Source: Agrypnia vestita (Eukaryota; Arthropoda; Insecta; Trichoptera; Phryganeidae). From it: 64,000 nt of DNA. Shown piece by piece: positions 19,986 through 31,849 of the stretch; positions within the stretch are counted from its first letter, which is position 1; every line of letters begins with the position of its first letter. The notes under the pieces were generated by a model. That model was not told the DNA's origin. It searched no databases and worked only from the letters and a program-made list of their open reading frames with translations. Made by a program: the position numbers and the translations under genes. The stretch spans positions 248,001-312,000 of the forward strand of contig JADDOH010004002.1 of the NCBI GenBank assembly GCA_016648135.1, written 5' to 3'.

Positions 19986-20435
19986 TAAAGAGTTAAGGTT
20001 GTTATTACGGTGGTTAGACATATTTAAATGCAACTGGTTGCGGATATTTTATACGAACCGTATGTTTTTCCGAGAGACGATTCTCGACGTTTCGTTCAAC
20101 GTCATCAGGAGGACGACCTTTACCCGCGGAGGTAGAGGGCGGACTGATTACTGCTTCCGAGGGCGTAAATTATATGTACATTTGTTGTGGAGTGTTCACT
20201 TCTTCTACGATAGAGGTCGCCAGTGTGCAATATGTACTAGTTACGTCGGCGGACTTTACTGCGACGTCTCTCAAGGTTTGAATCAATGTCGTAAGAACAG
20301 TAATCAGTCCGCCCTCTACCTCCGCGGGTAAAGGTCGTCCTGTTGATGACGCTGAATATGAATTCAACGAAACGTCGAAAATCGTTTCTCGGAAAAACAT
20401 ACGGTTCGTATAAAATATCCGCAACCAGTAACATT
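19986..20435 (-). mobile_element. Penelope-like element, truncated copy F with inverted terminal pair
   Basis: Left arm about 19990-20155 and right arm about 20305-20430 are inverted copies (ATACGAACCGTATG, GACGACCTTTACCCGCGGAGG types). Between them, minus-strand frames (20170-20330) encode VLTTLIQTLRDVAVKSADVT and TYCTLATSIVEE, the tail of the 15.3-kb protein. The left hammerhead (minus, 20085-20118) has CUGAUGA and GAAAC but lost the stem II loop. The right one (plus, 20334-20385) has UUGAUGA, stem II and GAAAC. Both are impaired. Confidence 0.75.
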
Positions 20436-20745
20436 TAAAAAGAAAATAGTTTTTCAAATTAACTTTTGTCAAAACCAACAAAAAAGTTAAAAATCTCGAA
20501 AATCTTTAGGCAGGAATCTTAGAGAGGAGAGGGTCCCTAGAAAGGGATGATGTAGAAGTGTAGTACGTGGAGATTTATCGTCTCGATTGTCAGGACTTTG
20601 CAAGGCATGTGAGAACCAGGCAAGTCGTTTCTCGTGCAATTATCCTAAAAGAGTCGCAAACGGGTGAGAAAGAATTCTACCCTGGACGAGTGCTCTTAGG
20701 ACACCTGAAACATTTTTCATTTGAGCTCGAGGTCCTGTGAGAGTT
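20436..20745. other. unassigned, moderately GC-rich
   Basis: No repeat match is found. It forms the left flank of the TTAA-bounded composite. No clear ORF. Confidence 0.3.
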
Positions 20746-20789
20746 TTAACCCTAGATCACTAAACATATTTTTGAGTAACACTATCACT

Positions 20790-21410
20790 TAATTAAAGAG
20801 TTAAGGTTGTTATTACGGTCGATAGACATATTTAACTGTAATTTCGGATATTTTATGCGCACCGTATGTATTACCGAGAAGCGAATCTCGACGTTTCGTT
20901 GGATGCTTGTAAGGCAAGGCAAAAATCTTATCAACAGAACCGTACCTTATACCCAGATTAGTTAGGGAATCCATTGAAATATACAAACTTCCCAATTTCA
21001 ATAGAGATGACAGTTACAGACTTCAAGTATTTGGCGCCCTGTTCTAATGACACTGATTCAACCCTTGAAAGAAGTCGCAGTAAAATCCGCCGACGTAATT
21101 AGTACATATTGCACACTGGCGACCTCTATTGTAGAAGAAGAGAACACTCCACAACAAAGTGCTTACAATTTACGCCCTAGAAAGCAGCACCTATAATCAG
21201 TCCAACCTCCACCTCCGCGGGAAAAGGTGGATAAGCATCCAACGAAACGTCGAGATTCGCTTCTCGGTAATACATACGGTGCGTATAAAATATCCGAAAT
21301 TACAGTTAAATATGACTATACTAAATAATAAAGTATTGTTTAATGATCCAATGGGTAGAAGAAGTCTCGGAAGACCAAACACCTGCGGTGGTTAGATGGC
21401 TTCGTTGCAC
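20790..21410 (+). mobile_element. Penelope-like element, truncated copy G
   Basis: Plus-strand copy of E with a larger 5' deletion: the left arm (20795-20910) runs straight into AAGGCAAAAATCTTATCAA of the coding region. Coding remnant 20915-21195 (AKILSTEPYLIP, RESIEIYKLPNF) is broken by frameshifts after about 21020. The right arm (21225-21345) lost the CUGA side of the hammerhead (AGCATCCAACGAAACGTC remains). It ends in the same LINE junction as E (GATCCAATGGGTAGAAGAAG). Confidence 0.75.
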
Positions 21411-21589
21411 TTAATATTAGTCCTACAAACTAACAAATTGAAACCTCAGTATTTTTCGAAATCAAAGAATTTATTTAGAAAAAATCTACATAAAGTATGG
21501 AATGTCCACTAAATTAACACATAACTAAACAAAAAGTTAAAAAAAAATATTCTTGGCAGTCGGCACATACTGGAACCGTATGTTGCCAA

Positions 21590-22130
21590 GACGAATAGGA
21601 ATGAGCTGAGCTGCTTTTGGCAAACTCAAACATATCTTCGAGAACAAATAGATCCCAATAAGCCTAAAAAGAAAAGCCTTTGAATCGTGCATACTGCCAG
21701 TGATGACATATGGATTGGAGACTATGGCCCTTACAAAGAAAAGTATAGAAAAGCTGAAATGCACGCAACGATCCATGGAGAGATCCATGCTTGGAATAAG
21801 CCTAAGAGATAGAATTAGAAACGACGAAATTAGGCGCAGAACTAGAGTAGCGGATATCATGGATAGTGTAGCGAAGCTAAAATGGCAATGAGCAGGACAC
21901 GTTACAAGACAGGATACTACAAGATGGCCTCCCAGAGTTCTGAAATGGAGATCTTGGAAAAATAAAAGAGGCATCGGAAGACCTCAAAAGAGATGGGCCG
22001 TTGATATTGTCGCTGTGGGGGGAAAGAAATGGCTACAATTTGCCAACAACAGGGAAGAATGGAAAAATAAGGAAGAATATTTTTATTTAGCAGTGGAAAG
22101 ACGAAGGCTGATGAAGAAGAAGAAGAAGAT
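21590..22130 (+). pseudogene. RTE-2 LINE C-terminal fragment with (AAG)n tail
   Basis: Plus frames encode AFESCILPVMTYGLETMALT, KLKCTQRSMERSMLGISL, RDRIRNDEIRRRTRVADIMD, GIGRPQKRWAVDIVAV and EEYFYLAVERRRLM, the region after the palm of an RTE-like reverse transcriptase, ending in a (GAA)n tail at 22108-22128. A stop (TGA in WQ*AG) and frameshifts inactivate it. Homologues are at 10472, 49984 and 59331. Confidence 0.8.
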
Positions 22131-22451
22131 GTTCCCCGCAAATCGCCGTCTTGTAGCGGCGGCAAGCATACTTGGTCATCCTATGCTTTTGTTGTTTTGT
22201 TGTGCTTGAGAGGTACTAGGAGAAGCATCTACAATTTTTAAAATATTTTTGAAAAAAATTTAATGTCATAATAAGCCCGAGAGACTTATATTTCGTAAAA
22301 TCTCCGGAACCAGAAAGCGTATGCACGGGTCACTTATTGGCCGAATCAGGAAGGTACTGAGCGGCCGGGGAGGGTAACGGGAACATACCTGGACAGCGAA
22401 TGCGTCAGAGTCGTGTTGCCTGTGAGACTAATGTTAGTGATCTAGGGTTAA

Positions 22452-22856
22452 ATTCAATGCGCTGTTTGGTAGAAGAATCCTCCAAGACTTGCGAAAGGGT
22501 CCAAGGAACAACATTAAAACATTCCTAGTATCCAGGGCTACAAACGCAAGACAAAATGGGAAAAAAAAATTTGATAAAAAATTGTCACCGACTGACAAAA
22601 GGTTAATTAATGCGGGCCATTTTAATCTGTCGTTCAAGTACCTTTCTGGGGTATTAGTGCTAAGTATTTATATCCAGTCATAGATAAGACAAGACTGAGA
22701 GGGATATCTAGAAGATGACTGCGAGCCAATGGAATTCAGTCACACGAAGCACGACATTAGTATAGATGTAAAGCTTACTTTGGTTACACACATTTAATCT
22801 CCCCTCTATCTCTCTCTACTAAAAATATATACGTATAAATTCATATGTATTATATA
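22452..22856. other. unassigned
   Basis: A plus frame (22489-22683) with RKGPRNNIKTFLVSRATNAR has no recognised family. Confidence 0.25.
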
Positions 22857-23372
22857 CAGGGTGTACCAGAGTTAGCAGCAGAAACTTGGCAGATAGATTC
22901 CTGACTATGTTATGAGTCTAAAATGTTTAATGAACCATGGCCTTATATCAATAGTTGTGGAGATACGCAAGCATTTTTTTTTCAATATTTCTGACTTATT
23001 TTTTGCAAAAAGTTGAAGTAATCTTACAGTAACTTATATGGATAACGAAAAATTCATTTGCCCCAATACAACTTAAATTAAATGACAAAAACCTTGTAAA
23101 AAATGACTTTTTTCAATTTTTGCAAGGTTTTTATCATTTTATTCGATTTGTATAAAAGAAAATGAATTTTTCATTATTGACATAAGATACTGTAATAATA
23201 GTTCAACTTTTGGCAAAAAATAAGTCAGAAATATCGAAAAACAGTGCAAACTTTGATATTGTATACCTCCATAACTGTTGATATTAGGTCATGGTTACTT
23301 GAACATTTTAGATTCATAACATAGTCAGAAATCTACCGGCAAAGTTTCTGCTGCTAGCTCTGGTATACCCTG
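22857..23372. mobile_element. Tc1/mariner-type fold-back MITE
   Basis: TA target copies at 22855-22856 and 23373-23374 bound long inverted arms beginning CAGGGTGTACCAGAG and ending with its near-complement. Homology of the arms extends over most of the 516 bp (TTTTTGCAAAAAGTTGAA and its inverse, CAAGGTTTTT pairs), so a transcript would fold into one long hairpin. No ORF. Confidence 0.75.
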
Positions 23373-23784
23373 TATAAATATATTTATAAAATATATAGGT
23401 ATAGCATGTGATGATTGATGGATTTGGGGTTAAGGTATAGTTTCCGTAAGTGATACGTATAATTGGCATCGGAATATATACTCGAGTAGCGCGCAGCTCT
23501 GCGAGCTGGCACAGTATACTTTCAATAAACTCCTCCTGACTAATTATAAATAAAGTACTTCAAGAGTATACGGATTTTTAAATATTTTACTTATTCTCAA
23601 GTTAAACCTTTTTTATATGTATATTATATATTATGTTAAAAGTGATACTTTAATGTAACCTTGTTTTCTAATTATAGCCCTAACTTTATGTAAATTTGAC
23701 ATATTTGTAACAATGTTTTAAAGAAAAAGTTATTCTTATATTTTCAATTTAAAAACACCAACCTAACTGTTCTAAGGTCACAGT
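23373..23784. other. unassigned
   Basis: Short GC-rich inverted repeat around GCGCAGCTCTGCGAGCTGGC (about 23498). Otherwise AT-rich. Confidence 0.25.
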
Positions 23785-24110
23785 TTTCTATTTTTACTTC
23801 CTTTCTTTTAACTCGTGGCGTCTGCTTGTCTGAGGAAAAAACTTTGGATCGATTTTTAACCCTTTTTCCGTGATCCAATCGAGCTGAAACTTTGCAAGAA
23901 GACGCGTGGCGACGATCAAGAAGATCTATCAAATTATCGTTAAAAAAATAAATAATTATAGCATAATTTTGGATTTTTCAAATTTTTAATGTTTTTTTCA
24001 TACAACTTAGTAAGTTGTATGGAGATTCTGACGCATATGGTAGATACGAAACCCGAAATTGAGAAAGGGAGTGTTGTAAAAACTTGGTTTTTATGGGTTA
24101 GTTTTTTAAT
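23785..24110 (-). repeat. dispersed repeat R-A, copy 3
   Basis: Full unit in reverse: TTCCTTTCTTTTAACTCGTG at left, conserved core TCCAATCGAGCTGAAACTTT, GAAAGGGAGT then AACTTGGTTTTTATGGGTTA at right. No hammerhead motif is seen nearby. Confidence 0.7.
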
Positions 24111-24582
24111 ATGTACATTAATTCTTGTGGCTAAGTTACTATCCAGATCGATATCTGCAGTACAGGCATGTGTCTAGTTGTATAGTAAATAATATTTCGA
24201 TTATATGCAGGTGCGTACAATTTGTAGGTTTATATACTGAATGACTAAAATTAAAAATACAAACTCAAATGGAGCTACGGGCAACCTTTTTAAAAATTAG
24301 CAAATATTACTTTACAATGGAAAACGTAATGTTTATAAATATTGGATTTTGTATCACCCTTGTATGTTCTTTTTTCCTATGCAGCATATTCTACTCTCCG
24401 TTTCATGAAAATATTATTTCATTTTTAGTGTGCTAATTTTGTGTTACATTTGATGTTTTTTTCTCTCTGTGCAATAAAATTGGTCGGCTCTATGAAAATA
24501 TAAATTATTTTTTTATTAATTTTTTATAGTGTGTTGCATCTGTATTTGTTTCGTGTTCAAAAAAAAAAGTTCTACATTTTTA
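24111..24582. other. AT-rich, nothing recognised
   Basis: No supported feature is found. Confidence 0.3.
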
Positions 24583-25135
24583 TTTATTTATTTATCTTCA
24601 TCTTGTTACATGACAGGAGATGGAGCCGCTCATCTCACTAGGAAGAACCTGGGCCGAGATGAGCAGCTGAACAATATATTGAGAACAAAAAATAATAAAG
24701 ATATACAACAAAACACTATATAACTATAAGATTAATTAATTAATTAACTGAGTATATAAATATAAAATGAGGATAATAAGAACAGTATACATTGTATAAT
24801 ACAAAAGCAATAAAGAAAGTAAAGTAAAGTTATATATAAAAAATCATATGCATGGATAGTAACAAAATATATAAATAATAGCATAGTTAAAAAATATATT
24901 TAGGAATATACCTGAATAAGAAAATTAAACGAAAGTTTGTGTGTATTAAATAGTGATAAGAAATGGAGTTTAATGAGTAATAAATTATGACCTGATTTCG
25001 GCAGTTGGGTATTTGTGCAAATGCAGGTGACAATTATGTCTTCTCCAATAGTGTTGTGTAGTAAGATAAGAGTAGGGTGTCCATACTGACTATGGCAGAA
25101 TGGACACCAAAGACATTTGGATATCACTTCCATCA
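24583..25135 (-). repeat. LINE 3' end (family L-B), copy 2
   Basis: Same sequence as 12411-12945. The minus frame 25133-24900 reads CLWCPFCHSQYGHPTL and DIIVTCICTNTQLPKSGHN, with clustered Cys/His resembling the C-terminal end of a LINE protein. The terminal AGATGAGCGGCTCCATCTC forms a hairpin before the (AATA)n tail. Confidence 0.6.
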
Positions 25136-25205
25136 GTCTGCAAACAAAGCAGTCTGCGTTTGTAGTTATTCAAAATAATTAACAAGAAATTTTTCTTTGT
25201 TGCAG

Positions 25206-25252
25206 GTGAGTCTATTCAAAATGATGATATCTGTATAATTGGATCATTATTG
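25206..25252 (+). CDS. candidate 47-bp exon
   Basis: A strong acceptor (TTTCTTTGTTGCAG, to 25205) and donor (GTAAGT, from 25253) bound 47 bp with one open frame, (x)GT then ESIQNDDICIIGSLL. It would need a preceding exon ending in phase 1, so it cannot follow the 560-730 exon directly. Chance occurrence is quite possible for so short a segment. Confidence 0.25.
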
Positions 25253-25534
25253 GTAAGTATTAAAATTGTATTTGCGTATTGGCCTATGTTGGCAATGGTG
25301 GCTATGTATTTGCGTAGGCTCCCAAAGGGAACGTACCCCAAATTTGTAAACTGATAACTTCCAATGACATTTAATGCTCATTCACCTCTGTGGGAGGGGA
25401 TTACTAAGAGCAGGATGGATTATGCTTTCGTTTGCGCAGGGTTCTAAAGAGAAATTATTCAAAATTTGGCTATGATAAGTTAAATGTTATTGTAAAATTG
25501 CGCGTAGAACATGCAGACAGACCCGCAGTTTTAT
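25253..25534. other. unassigned
   Basis: No supported feature is found. Confidence 0.25.
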
Positions 25535-26190
25535 AAGCATCATCATCATCATTCTTGGCACTACAACCCTTGGTGGGTCTTGGCCTTCTCAATAATTTTC
25601 CTCCACTCATCTCGGTCTAGTGCCAGCTCTCTGCAGTTTCGAAGCTCTAAGGCAGAGATATCTTTGAGGACGTTGTCACTCCATCTAAATTTTGGCCTTC
25701 CTAAGATCCTTCGCCATATTGGCCTTGAGTTCAGCAGGGACTTTGGTGCTTGATACTCGGACGTTCTCTCCACATGACCCAGCCATCGAAGTCTTCCCAG
25801 TTTTATATATTTTGTGACGTTGCTCCTTAAATAGAGTATAGAGCTCATTGCTGTAACGTCTGCGCCAAAGTCCATTTTCTAGAAACGGTCCGAAGATACG
25901 CCCCAAAATTTTCCTTTCAAAAACGTCCAGTGCTCGCTCATTCCCCTTAGTTAATACCCACGTCTCAGCTGCGTACGTGAGCACTGGCCTAATAAACGTT
26001 TTGTACACTAATATCTTGATGTTTCTGGGCAGCAGTCTGGATTTTATCTGCTATTGTAGACGGAAAAAATAGCGATTTGCGCTAACTATGCGCTTCTGGA
26101 TCTCCTCTGTAGTATTATTGATGCTTATCAGGGATCCTAGGTATGTAAATCTTGGTACCGTTTCAAAATTTTGACTTCCACGCTAGAGAG
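25535..26190 (-). pseudogene. RTE-3 LINE C-terminal fragment with (ATG)n tail
   Basis: Two overlapping minus frames encode YKTFIRPVLTYAAETWVLTK, ERALDVFERKILGRIFGP, LRWLGHVERTSEYQAPKSLL, GRPKFRWSDNVLKDI and WRKIIEKAKTHQGL, the thumb and tail of an RTE-like reverse transcriptase; a frameshift lies near 25800. (ATG)n on the minus strand at 25538-25552 is the tail. A second copy is at 47371-47740. Confidence 0.8.
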
Positions 26191-26934
26191 TTTATAAGCA
26201 TAAGCCTATAGTAGTATTGGTATTACATTTAATGGCACATAAGATAAAGATGTTCACTTTTTTCGGACACTAGTTAAATCCTACTTGTTACTAAAGAACA
26301 AGAATCAAACAAATTACAATGCCTCGTTTGTTTGATGTACCCTTAAACAAATAATACGTCATCATTATTCCGCACCCCCAAGTGAATATTTACTTATTAA
26401 AACTAAATTTGCAACGCTTCAACGCTTACACAATCGATTCGAAACCGAACAAAATAATTATGTAATTCATTGTTTCAGTTCGTTTCGGTGCAGGTTGGAG
26501 TGGCTGCTCAGTAATGATGTTGCATTATAAAGTTAAAGTTGTTAATGAGTTGTTTGAATAGTGAAATTAACGGAAGTTTCTAAATTGACTGAATAGAGTG
26601 AGATACGTAATTAGTAATATTGTAAAAATGAATTCGAAATACAGTAGTGTGTAAAGAAAACATTAAGTTATATTATACGAAAAAGAAATATTATGAAAAC
26701 ACGCCTAAGTCGTGTTACCTTTTACATCTGGTTTACCTTAAATGGGTCAATTTAGCTTATTTCTAAAAATAAAATAAAAGAAGGATGGAGTTTCTAGGGC
26801 TCTTTTCTTCTGTATTGCATGCTTTTTTGCCTTTATCTATGAGATTGAGTAATTCTTCTGTTTTGAAAAAGCCAATGTCTTTTTTTTCTCTTATTGAAAA
26901 ATGAACTCACAAACGAAGATTCACTTTAATAGTA
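26191..26934. other. unassigned
   Basis: No repeat match is found. Confidence 0.25.
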
Positions 26935-27440
26935 ATAGTATTTGGATCATTTGTATAGCGCCGTTTTCATGAGTACTCACCTCAAGGGCGCTTCACATAA
27001 AACATCTTACTGACTAAAAACACTTATATACTATTACATACTTATTTACTAGATGGCATGCGAAAAATGGGGCTGATATTTAAAACTATAATAGTTGGGA
27101 GTGCTAGAAAGAATCAGGTATTTTCGCATACTAGGGGTGGGAAACATTACGAAGTGATGTAACGGTCTGATTCTATAGATTTTTGTATGATTGTCTAAAC
27201 AAATTCGTCTTTAGTTGTTTTTTGAACTGTGGTAAGCTGTTTGTCTCAGTTTATTAGGTAGTTTTTTCCACAAATTTGGTCCAGCCACCGCGAAAGCACG
27301 GTCACCAAAATTGGGTTTGTGGACGCGATTTACTTCAACTAACCTATTTGTATTAGATGTTGATGCTAAACGAAGAGATAGTTGTGTGTTATTTTCGGAA
27401 AATGGAATGCAGAAGTCGGTAATGTATTGAGGGGCCATGT
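26935..27440 (-). pseudogene. CR1/L2-type LINE 3' fragment
   Basis: The minus frame 27438-27211 reads APQYITDFCIP, LSLRLASTSNTNRLVEV, RVHKPNFGDRAFAVAGPNLW and KLPNKLRQTA. The R.HK..FGDRAF..AGP.LW..LP..LR block is the conserved C-terminus of CR1/L2-like reverse transcriptases. The 3' part (26940-27010, CGTTTTCATGAGTACTCACC) recurs inverted at about 33118-33160. Confidence 0.8.
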
Positions 27441-28194
27441 TGTGAACAACATTAACAGCCTTATTTTTTCTATCGCTTTTGATCTAGTTAACACGTTGCA
27501 TATTTCTCTATGTTATTCTCTTTTCATGTTCTGGCTTGCATTATCCACTGTCGGCATTAGTATCGTTGATCAGAGATGATTAAAATCTCTAATTTTTTCT
27601 AAGCCAGGCAGTATGTAGGACGTGGTTGTGTTTTTGAGCTTCGTTTAGTAGTATTATAAAATATAACGCCCTAACAAATTTTGTAATTTTTTGTGAAAAT
27701 CGGATTACAAATTTTTAAACATAAAATCATCCTAGAATCCCATTTTATATATTTGCGTAAATGTACAATTTCGTTTAACCAAATTACCCAGATGCGTCCC
27801 TAGACCGCCTTACCGCGTATGATTTCTTTTTGAATGTAATAAATATCGTTTTAAATATTTAATATATTTCGAATGTTTTACCAAAACATACACGATTTTA
27901 CAAAAAAAATATACGAACTATACGAATTAAAGAACAATGATACAATATAATCTACGTAAGAAGACATCACACGGTGATAAAGAAAGAATAAATTATTTTA
28001 TTTTCGGGTGTTTTTAAATGTTGTTGACCCCGCCCCCTCTCACTCTCTCTCGTTAGATTCCTGAATTGTTTAGTAGGCTATAATCAGTGCATGCTTGTCT
28101 CTGACAAGATTAACACGCATGTGAACAATAGTGGTGATAGTTTTACAATACTATGGCTGGGGTGTATAGTGTTGTGAATGTAGTAGTGTAGTGT
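27441..28194. other. AT-rich, nothing recognised
   Basis: A CT-rich run is present at about 28035-28050. No other feature. Confidence 0.3.
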
Positions 28195-28240
28195 TGGCCC
28201 TGACGAAGAGACGGGTACGTCTCGAAACCGGTAGACCGTA
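28195..28240 (+). ncRNA. hammerhead ribozyme motif, intact core
   Basis: CUGACGA 28200-28206, one A, stem II GAGACG-GGUA-CGUCUC (28208-28223; 6 perfect pairs and a GGUA tetraloop), GAAA 28224-28227, CCGG as a minimal stem III, triplet GUA ending 28233, then GACC pairing with GGCC upstream with one mismatch. Best stem II in the window. Confidence 0.65.
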
Positions 28241-28340
28241 AGTCTGGTAGTGGTTTTTACTAAGTTTACTAACATTCTGTTATTATGTCTAACCACAAAA
28301 TTAATGCTTTAAATATTAATAATAATAAAATTCTTTGCTG
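28195..28340 (+). mobile_element. solo Penelope-type terminal repeat (family B)
   Basis: The hammerhead motif is followed by CCACAAAATTAATGCTTTAA-type sequence that aligns with the flank of pair B at 7850-7975. No inverted partner or coding is seen. A poly-C tract follows at 28358-28369. Confidence 0.55.
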
Positions 28341-28370
28341 TTTAAGTCAGGCACACCCCCCCCCCCCCCA

Positions 28371-28693
28371 GTAAACACAAACTTGAAGATTCTTTGCTGT
28401 CTGTTTCCATAAATTTTTAAAATGCAAAATGTATTGTATAACGTAAAATGTAAAATAGTGGCTACACAGTACAGAGTACAGAGTGTATGTAAGGGTCGTG
28501 AGACTGGGGCAGCTCGAGAACAGCAGACAGGGCTAATGAGACAGCCAAGACCTAGAAGAGTAGAGCCTTACTACACACCAATAGATAGAGAGCTTGGATA
28601 AAAGTTGTAGCTAATATCCTCCCCGTTTGGATGAGATGAGACAGTTGCACACTATCAGAGATCGATATTTGAAAATGCATCTATGAAATATAT
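28371..28693. other. unassigned
   Basis: No supported feature is found. Confidence 0.25.
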
Positions 28694-29068
28694 AATTTTT
28701 ATTTATTTTATTTATTTTTTTAACATAACATTACATTAAATTACAAATATAATTATACAATTATAATTTATCATACAATCATATAATAAAATATGTAACT
28801 ACCCAACTAGGCTGGCCTGTTTTAGGGCAAGTTATATATTTCATTTTAAAACACTATATTCGATTATAGGTACTCATTAGTATATACAATAAATAAATAA
28901 TTTAGAGTTGAAGTAAATAAGTACAATATAAATTTTTTAATTAGATTAATACAATACAAATATTTGAATTAATTTAATACAATAAAAAGTTAAATTAGAT
29001 AAATACATTATATAAATTAATACATTAGTCTAACAGTAGTTTTACAAATAAGATTAGCAATTTATAAA
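28694..29068 (-). repeat. LINE 3' UTR repeat (family L-A), copy 2
   Basis: Inverted match to 6558-6961 including GGCTGGCCTGTTTTAGGGC. The tail (AAAT)n is at the left edge on this strand. Confidence 0.6.
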
Positions 29069-31849
29069 TATTTAAAACGAAGAAGAAGAGAAAAAAAAAT
29101 ACATAATGATAATACTCATTTTACTAAAGAGTTTTATTTTATAATTTCCATTAATTTCTTTTCAGTGTTTTTTCTACCCATATTGAAAAGATAATGCTAA
29201 TGATGATTTAGAGTAAATATGAAATATTGACTTTGCACACTATAAATTCAAAGCCCAATCTTTTTTGTATGAAGGAATTAACGTATTACTTCATACTATT
29301 TAAACACGTGTTAATTGGAGGGAGTTGGTTGTGTTAATTTGTTAATTTAGTGAGGCAAAGTGGACCGAATATTTTGTACATATGAAAAATAAATTTATTC
29401 TGAAGCCAATTCACGAATTTCATACGAAACTAATTTAAAAAATAAAACGATTTGTTTTGCACAAAATTCATTTTTGTAATAAAAATGTAATTAAAATATC
29501 GTTTATTATTTGATTACCGTTTATTTTTGAACTGTGTTTGTTCGCTAGTGGGAATCAAAGCCTGTAAAGGATAATAAAACAGATCCGGCAATAATCCACA
29601 GTTTATTACTCGCTCAACTTAGCACTGTCCTTTACGCGCTTTCAAAACGTATTTATAATAAAAAACTTTATAAATACTTTATTCTATACAAGCGAGACAA
29701 TGTTCTTGTACTTCATTTAAATTATTCGTTCAAACTTTTATTGTATGCTTATTATAAACCATTAGAAAAACTCGCTTATTCCCTGGACTTTTGCCTGTCA
29801 CATGATAGACTTCATTAACAATGCTAATATTTCATTAAATTAAAATTTGCGCTACATAGATGTTGAGATATTTTATCACTACTATAGTTTCGAAAGAATG
29901 ATTCGTAGGTATGCAAATTATTCTCTCGATAGTCATAAATTATAGCTTTTCTTATAAAGGGGCCTACAATGAACTGCTAAGAAACCGTATAAATATTAAT
30001 TCGCAAAAACAATATTGAATAAAATCATATTCCCTGACACTTCACCACTACTATCCATATTTCCATTAACCATCGAGAAAAACCCACCCTCATCCTCATA
30101 TTCTGCATCTCTCGTCGAAGAGATAAGTTGATACTTAAACCTGATTTCATTGATCTTGGAACCCAAGCACAGTATAGCTGTGCGGTGATTTTATCTCGTA
30201 TAACTTATTCATTTATGAAATAATGTATGTGAAATTGTGAAATCATCTAATAATCATAGAATGTTGCGCTTATACTAGGGTCATTAAATTAATACAGTAA
30301 ATTACTAGTGTAGTAGGCAGGGCGTCAAATTATCATCAGCAACAATGAAAAAAGCTTATCTAATTTTGTAAACACTGTAAACATTTTTAAACATTGAATT
30401 GAATAAACATTACTTATTTATATATTTATTATTTATATATTTATTTTATATTATTATATTATTTATTTATATATTATTTATTATTTATTTATATATTTAT
30501 TTTAGGGAAAATTAACAGCATATTAAAATATTAAAAAATATAAAATAATGGATATTAAAATTATGCCAATTACAAATTTTCGATTGAATATAGTAATTTA
30601 TTAGAACAAAGATTATTAGAATATGGTAATGTATTAGAACAAGTGACGTAGTAAAATAATTTTTTAATATTATTTTAACAGCGAGTGGAGAGGGAGGGTA
30701 GGATCTTTTCATGATGTGTATGTTAAATATAGTTTTAATTAAATGGCTTTATGTAGCCATAGCATGTCTCTCTGTAAATGTGTGCGCGGGAAAAACTCGA
30801 CATTTATTAAAGCACCACTTTTCTAATGATAGAATTTGCAGTTTTCATTTTAATCACGAGCAATATTCAACTCGATTCACTTCCGTGCACTTCACTTTAA
30901 ACCTTATATCAGTATGTAGACTCTTTGGTAACATTAATCGCATTCAAAGTGAGTAATAAACTAACCTTCCGCGTTAGTGCATTTCTCATCCGTTTACTTT
31001 TTCAGCTATCTTTTGAGCACACGCAGAAAAATCTAGAAATTTTCCCACGAGAACAAATCTCAGAATTTATGGCCGTTCGGAAACCCCTGCGCAGACTTTT
31101 CTGGTTTTTTCAGCCGAGAAAATTGAACATTATACAAAATTCATATAATTTATCGATGTATTTTTCATGTTTATAGCATTTATACTCCTGTTGGATTTAG
31201 TTATTAATTTAAAAAAAACAAACAAACTTTGTATTAACCACACATCTAAAGGTTAATGTTATGTTAACCGGCTTTAATAGAAAGGTATCTGCGGTACAGA
31301 CGCATACTAACTAACTTATCCGTATTTTTTTAATGTAAGAAATTAAAAAGTGCAGTTAAAAAAATAGGTAATGTGTCTGAACAGATTTTCTTAATGTGAC
31401 CAGTGAAGTTTCCTGGGGTTAATCAGTAATGGAATAAAAAGGAATGGAAAATTAATTTTAAAAAATCAGACACACAGTAACTGATCCATAAAATAAAATA
31501 AATCAATTATTAGGTGGCGGCGTAGCTTCAGTTTTATTTGGAGTGCTGGAAGATATTCACAAAGAGGCATTGTCTTGGGGAGTATATTGAATAAAGTTTA
31601 TTCGTTAAATCAAATTGGAGATAAATGTGATTATAAAGGATGTTTTGTTCTTAAGACATATATTGTTAATATATGAAATTTTAATTCCGTTTTCTTTTGT
31701 AAATGTGTGAGCTGTAAAAGATGATTAGAAATTTCCAAATAATTTTGGATAACTGTGCTAATGTAGTAGAGTAGTTTTCTTATGATGTCGCAAACATCAT
31801 ACTTACAAACCGTCTTAAGTTTTGTCGAAAGCGTCAGAAATTTTTCTGT
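29069..31849. other. long AT-rich stretch without supported features
   Basis: An AT minisatellite of TTATTTATATA units occupies about 30415-30505. Short frames (30711, 30925) lack family signatures. Otherwise nothing is seen. Confidence 0.35.

Larger units (their letters stand above)
20746..22451. mobile_element. piggyBac-like non-autonomous element carrying nested insertions
   Basis: TTAA at 20746-20749 and 22448-22451 flank perfect 14-bp inverted ends CCCTAGATCACTAA (20750-20763 and 22434-22447). A TTAA target plus CCCTAG ends is the piggyBac signature. The 1.7-kb body holds Penelope copy G and an RTE-2 LINE fragment. No piggyBac transposase is seen. Confidence 0.7.
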
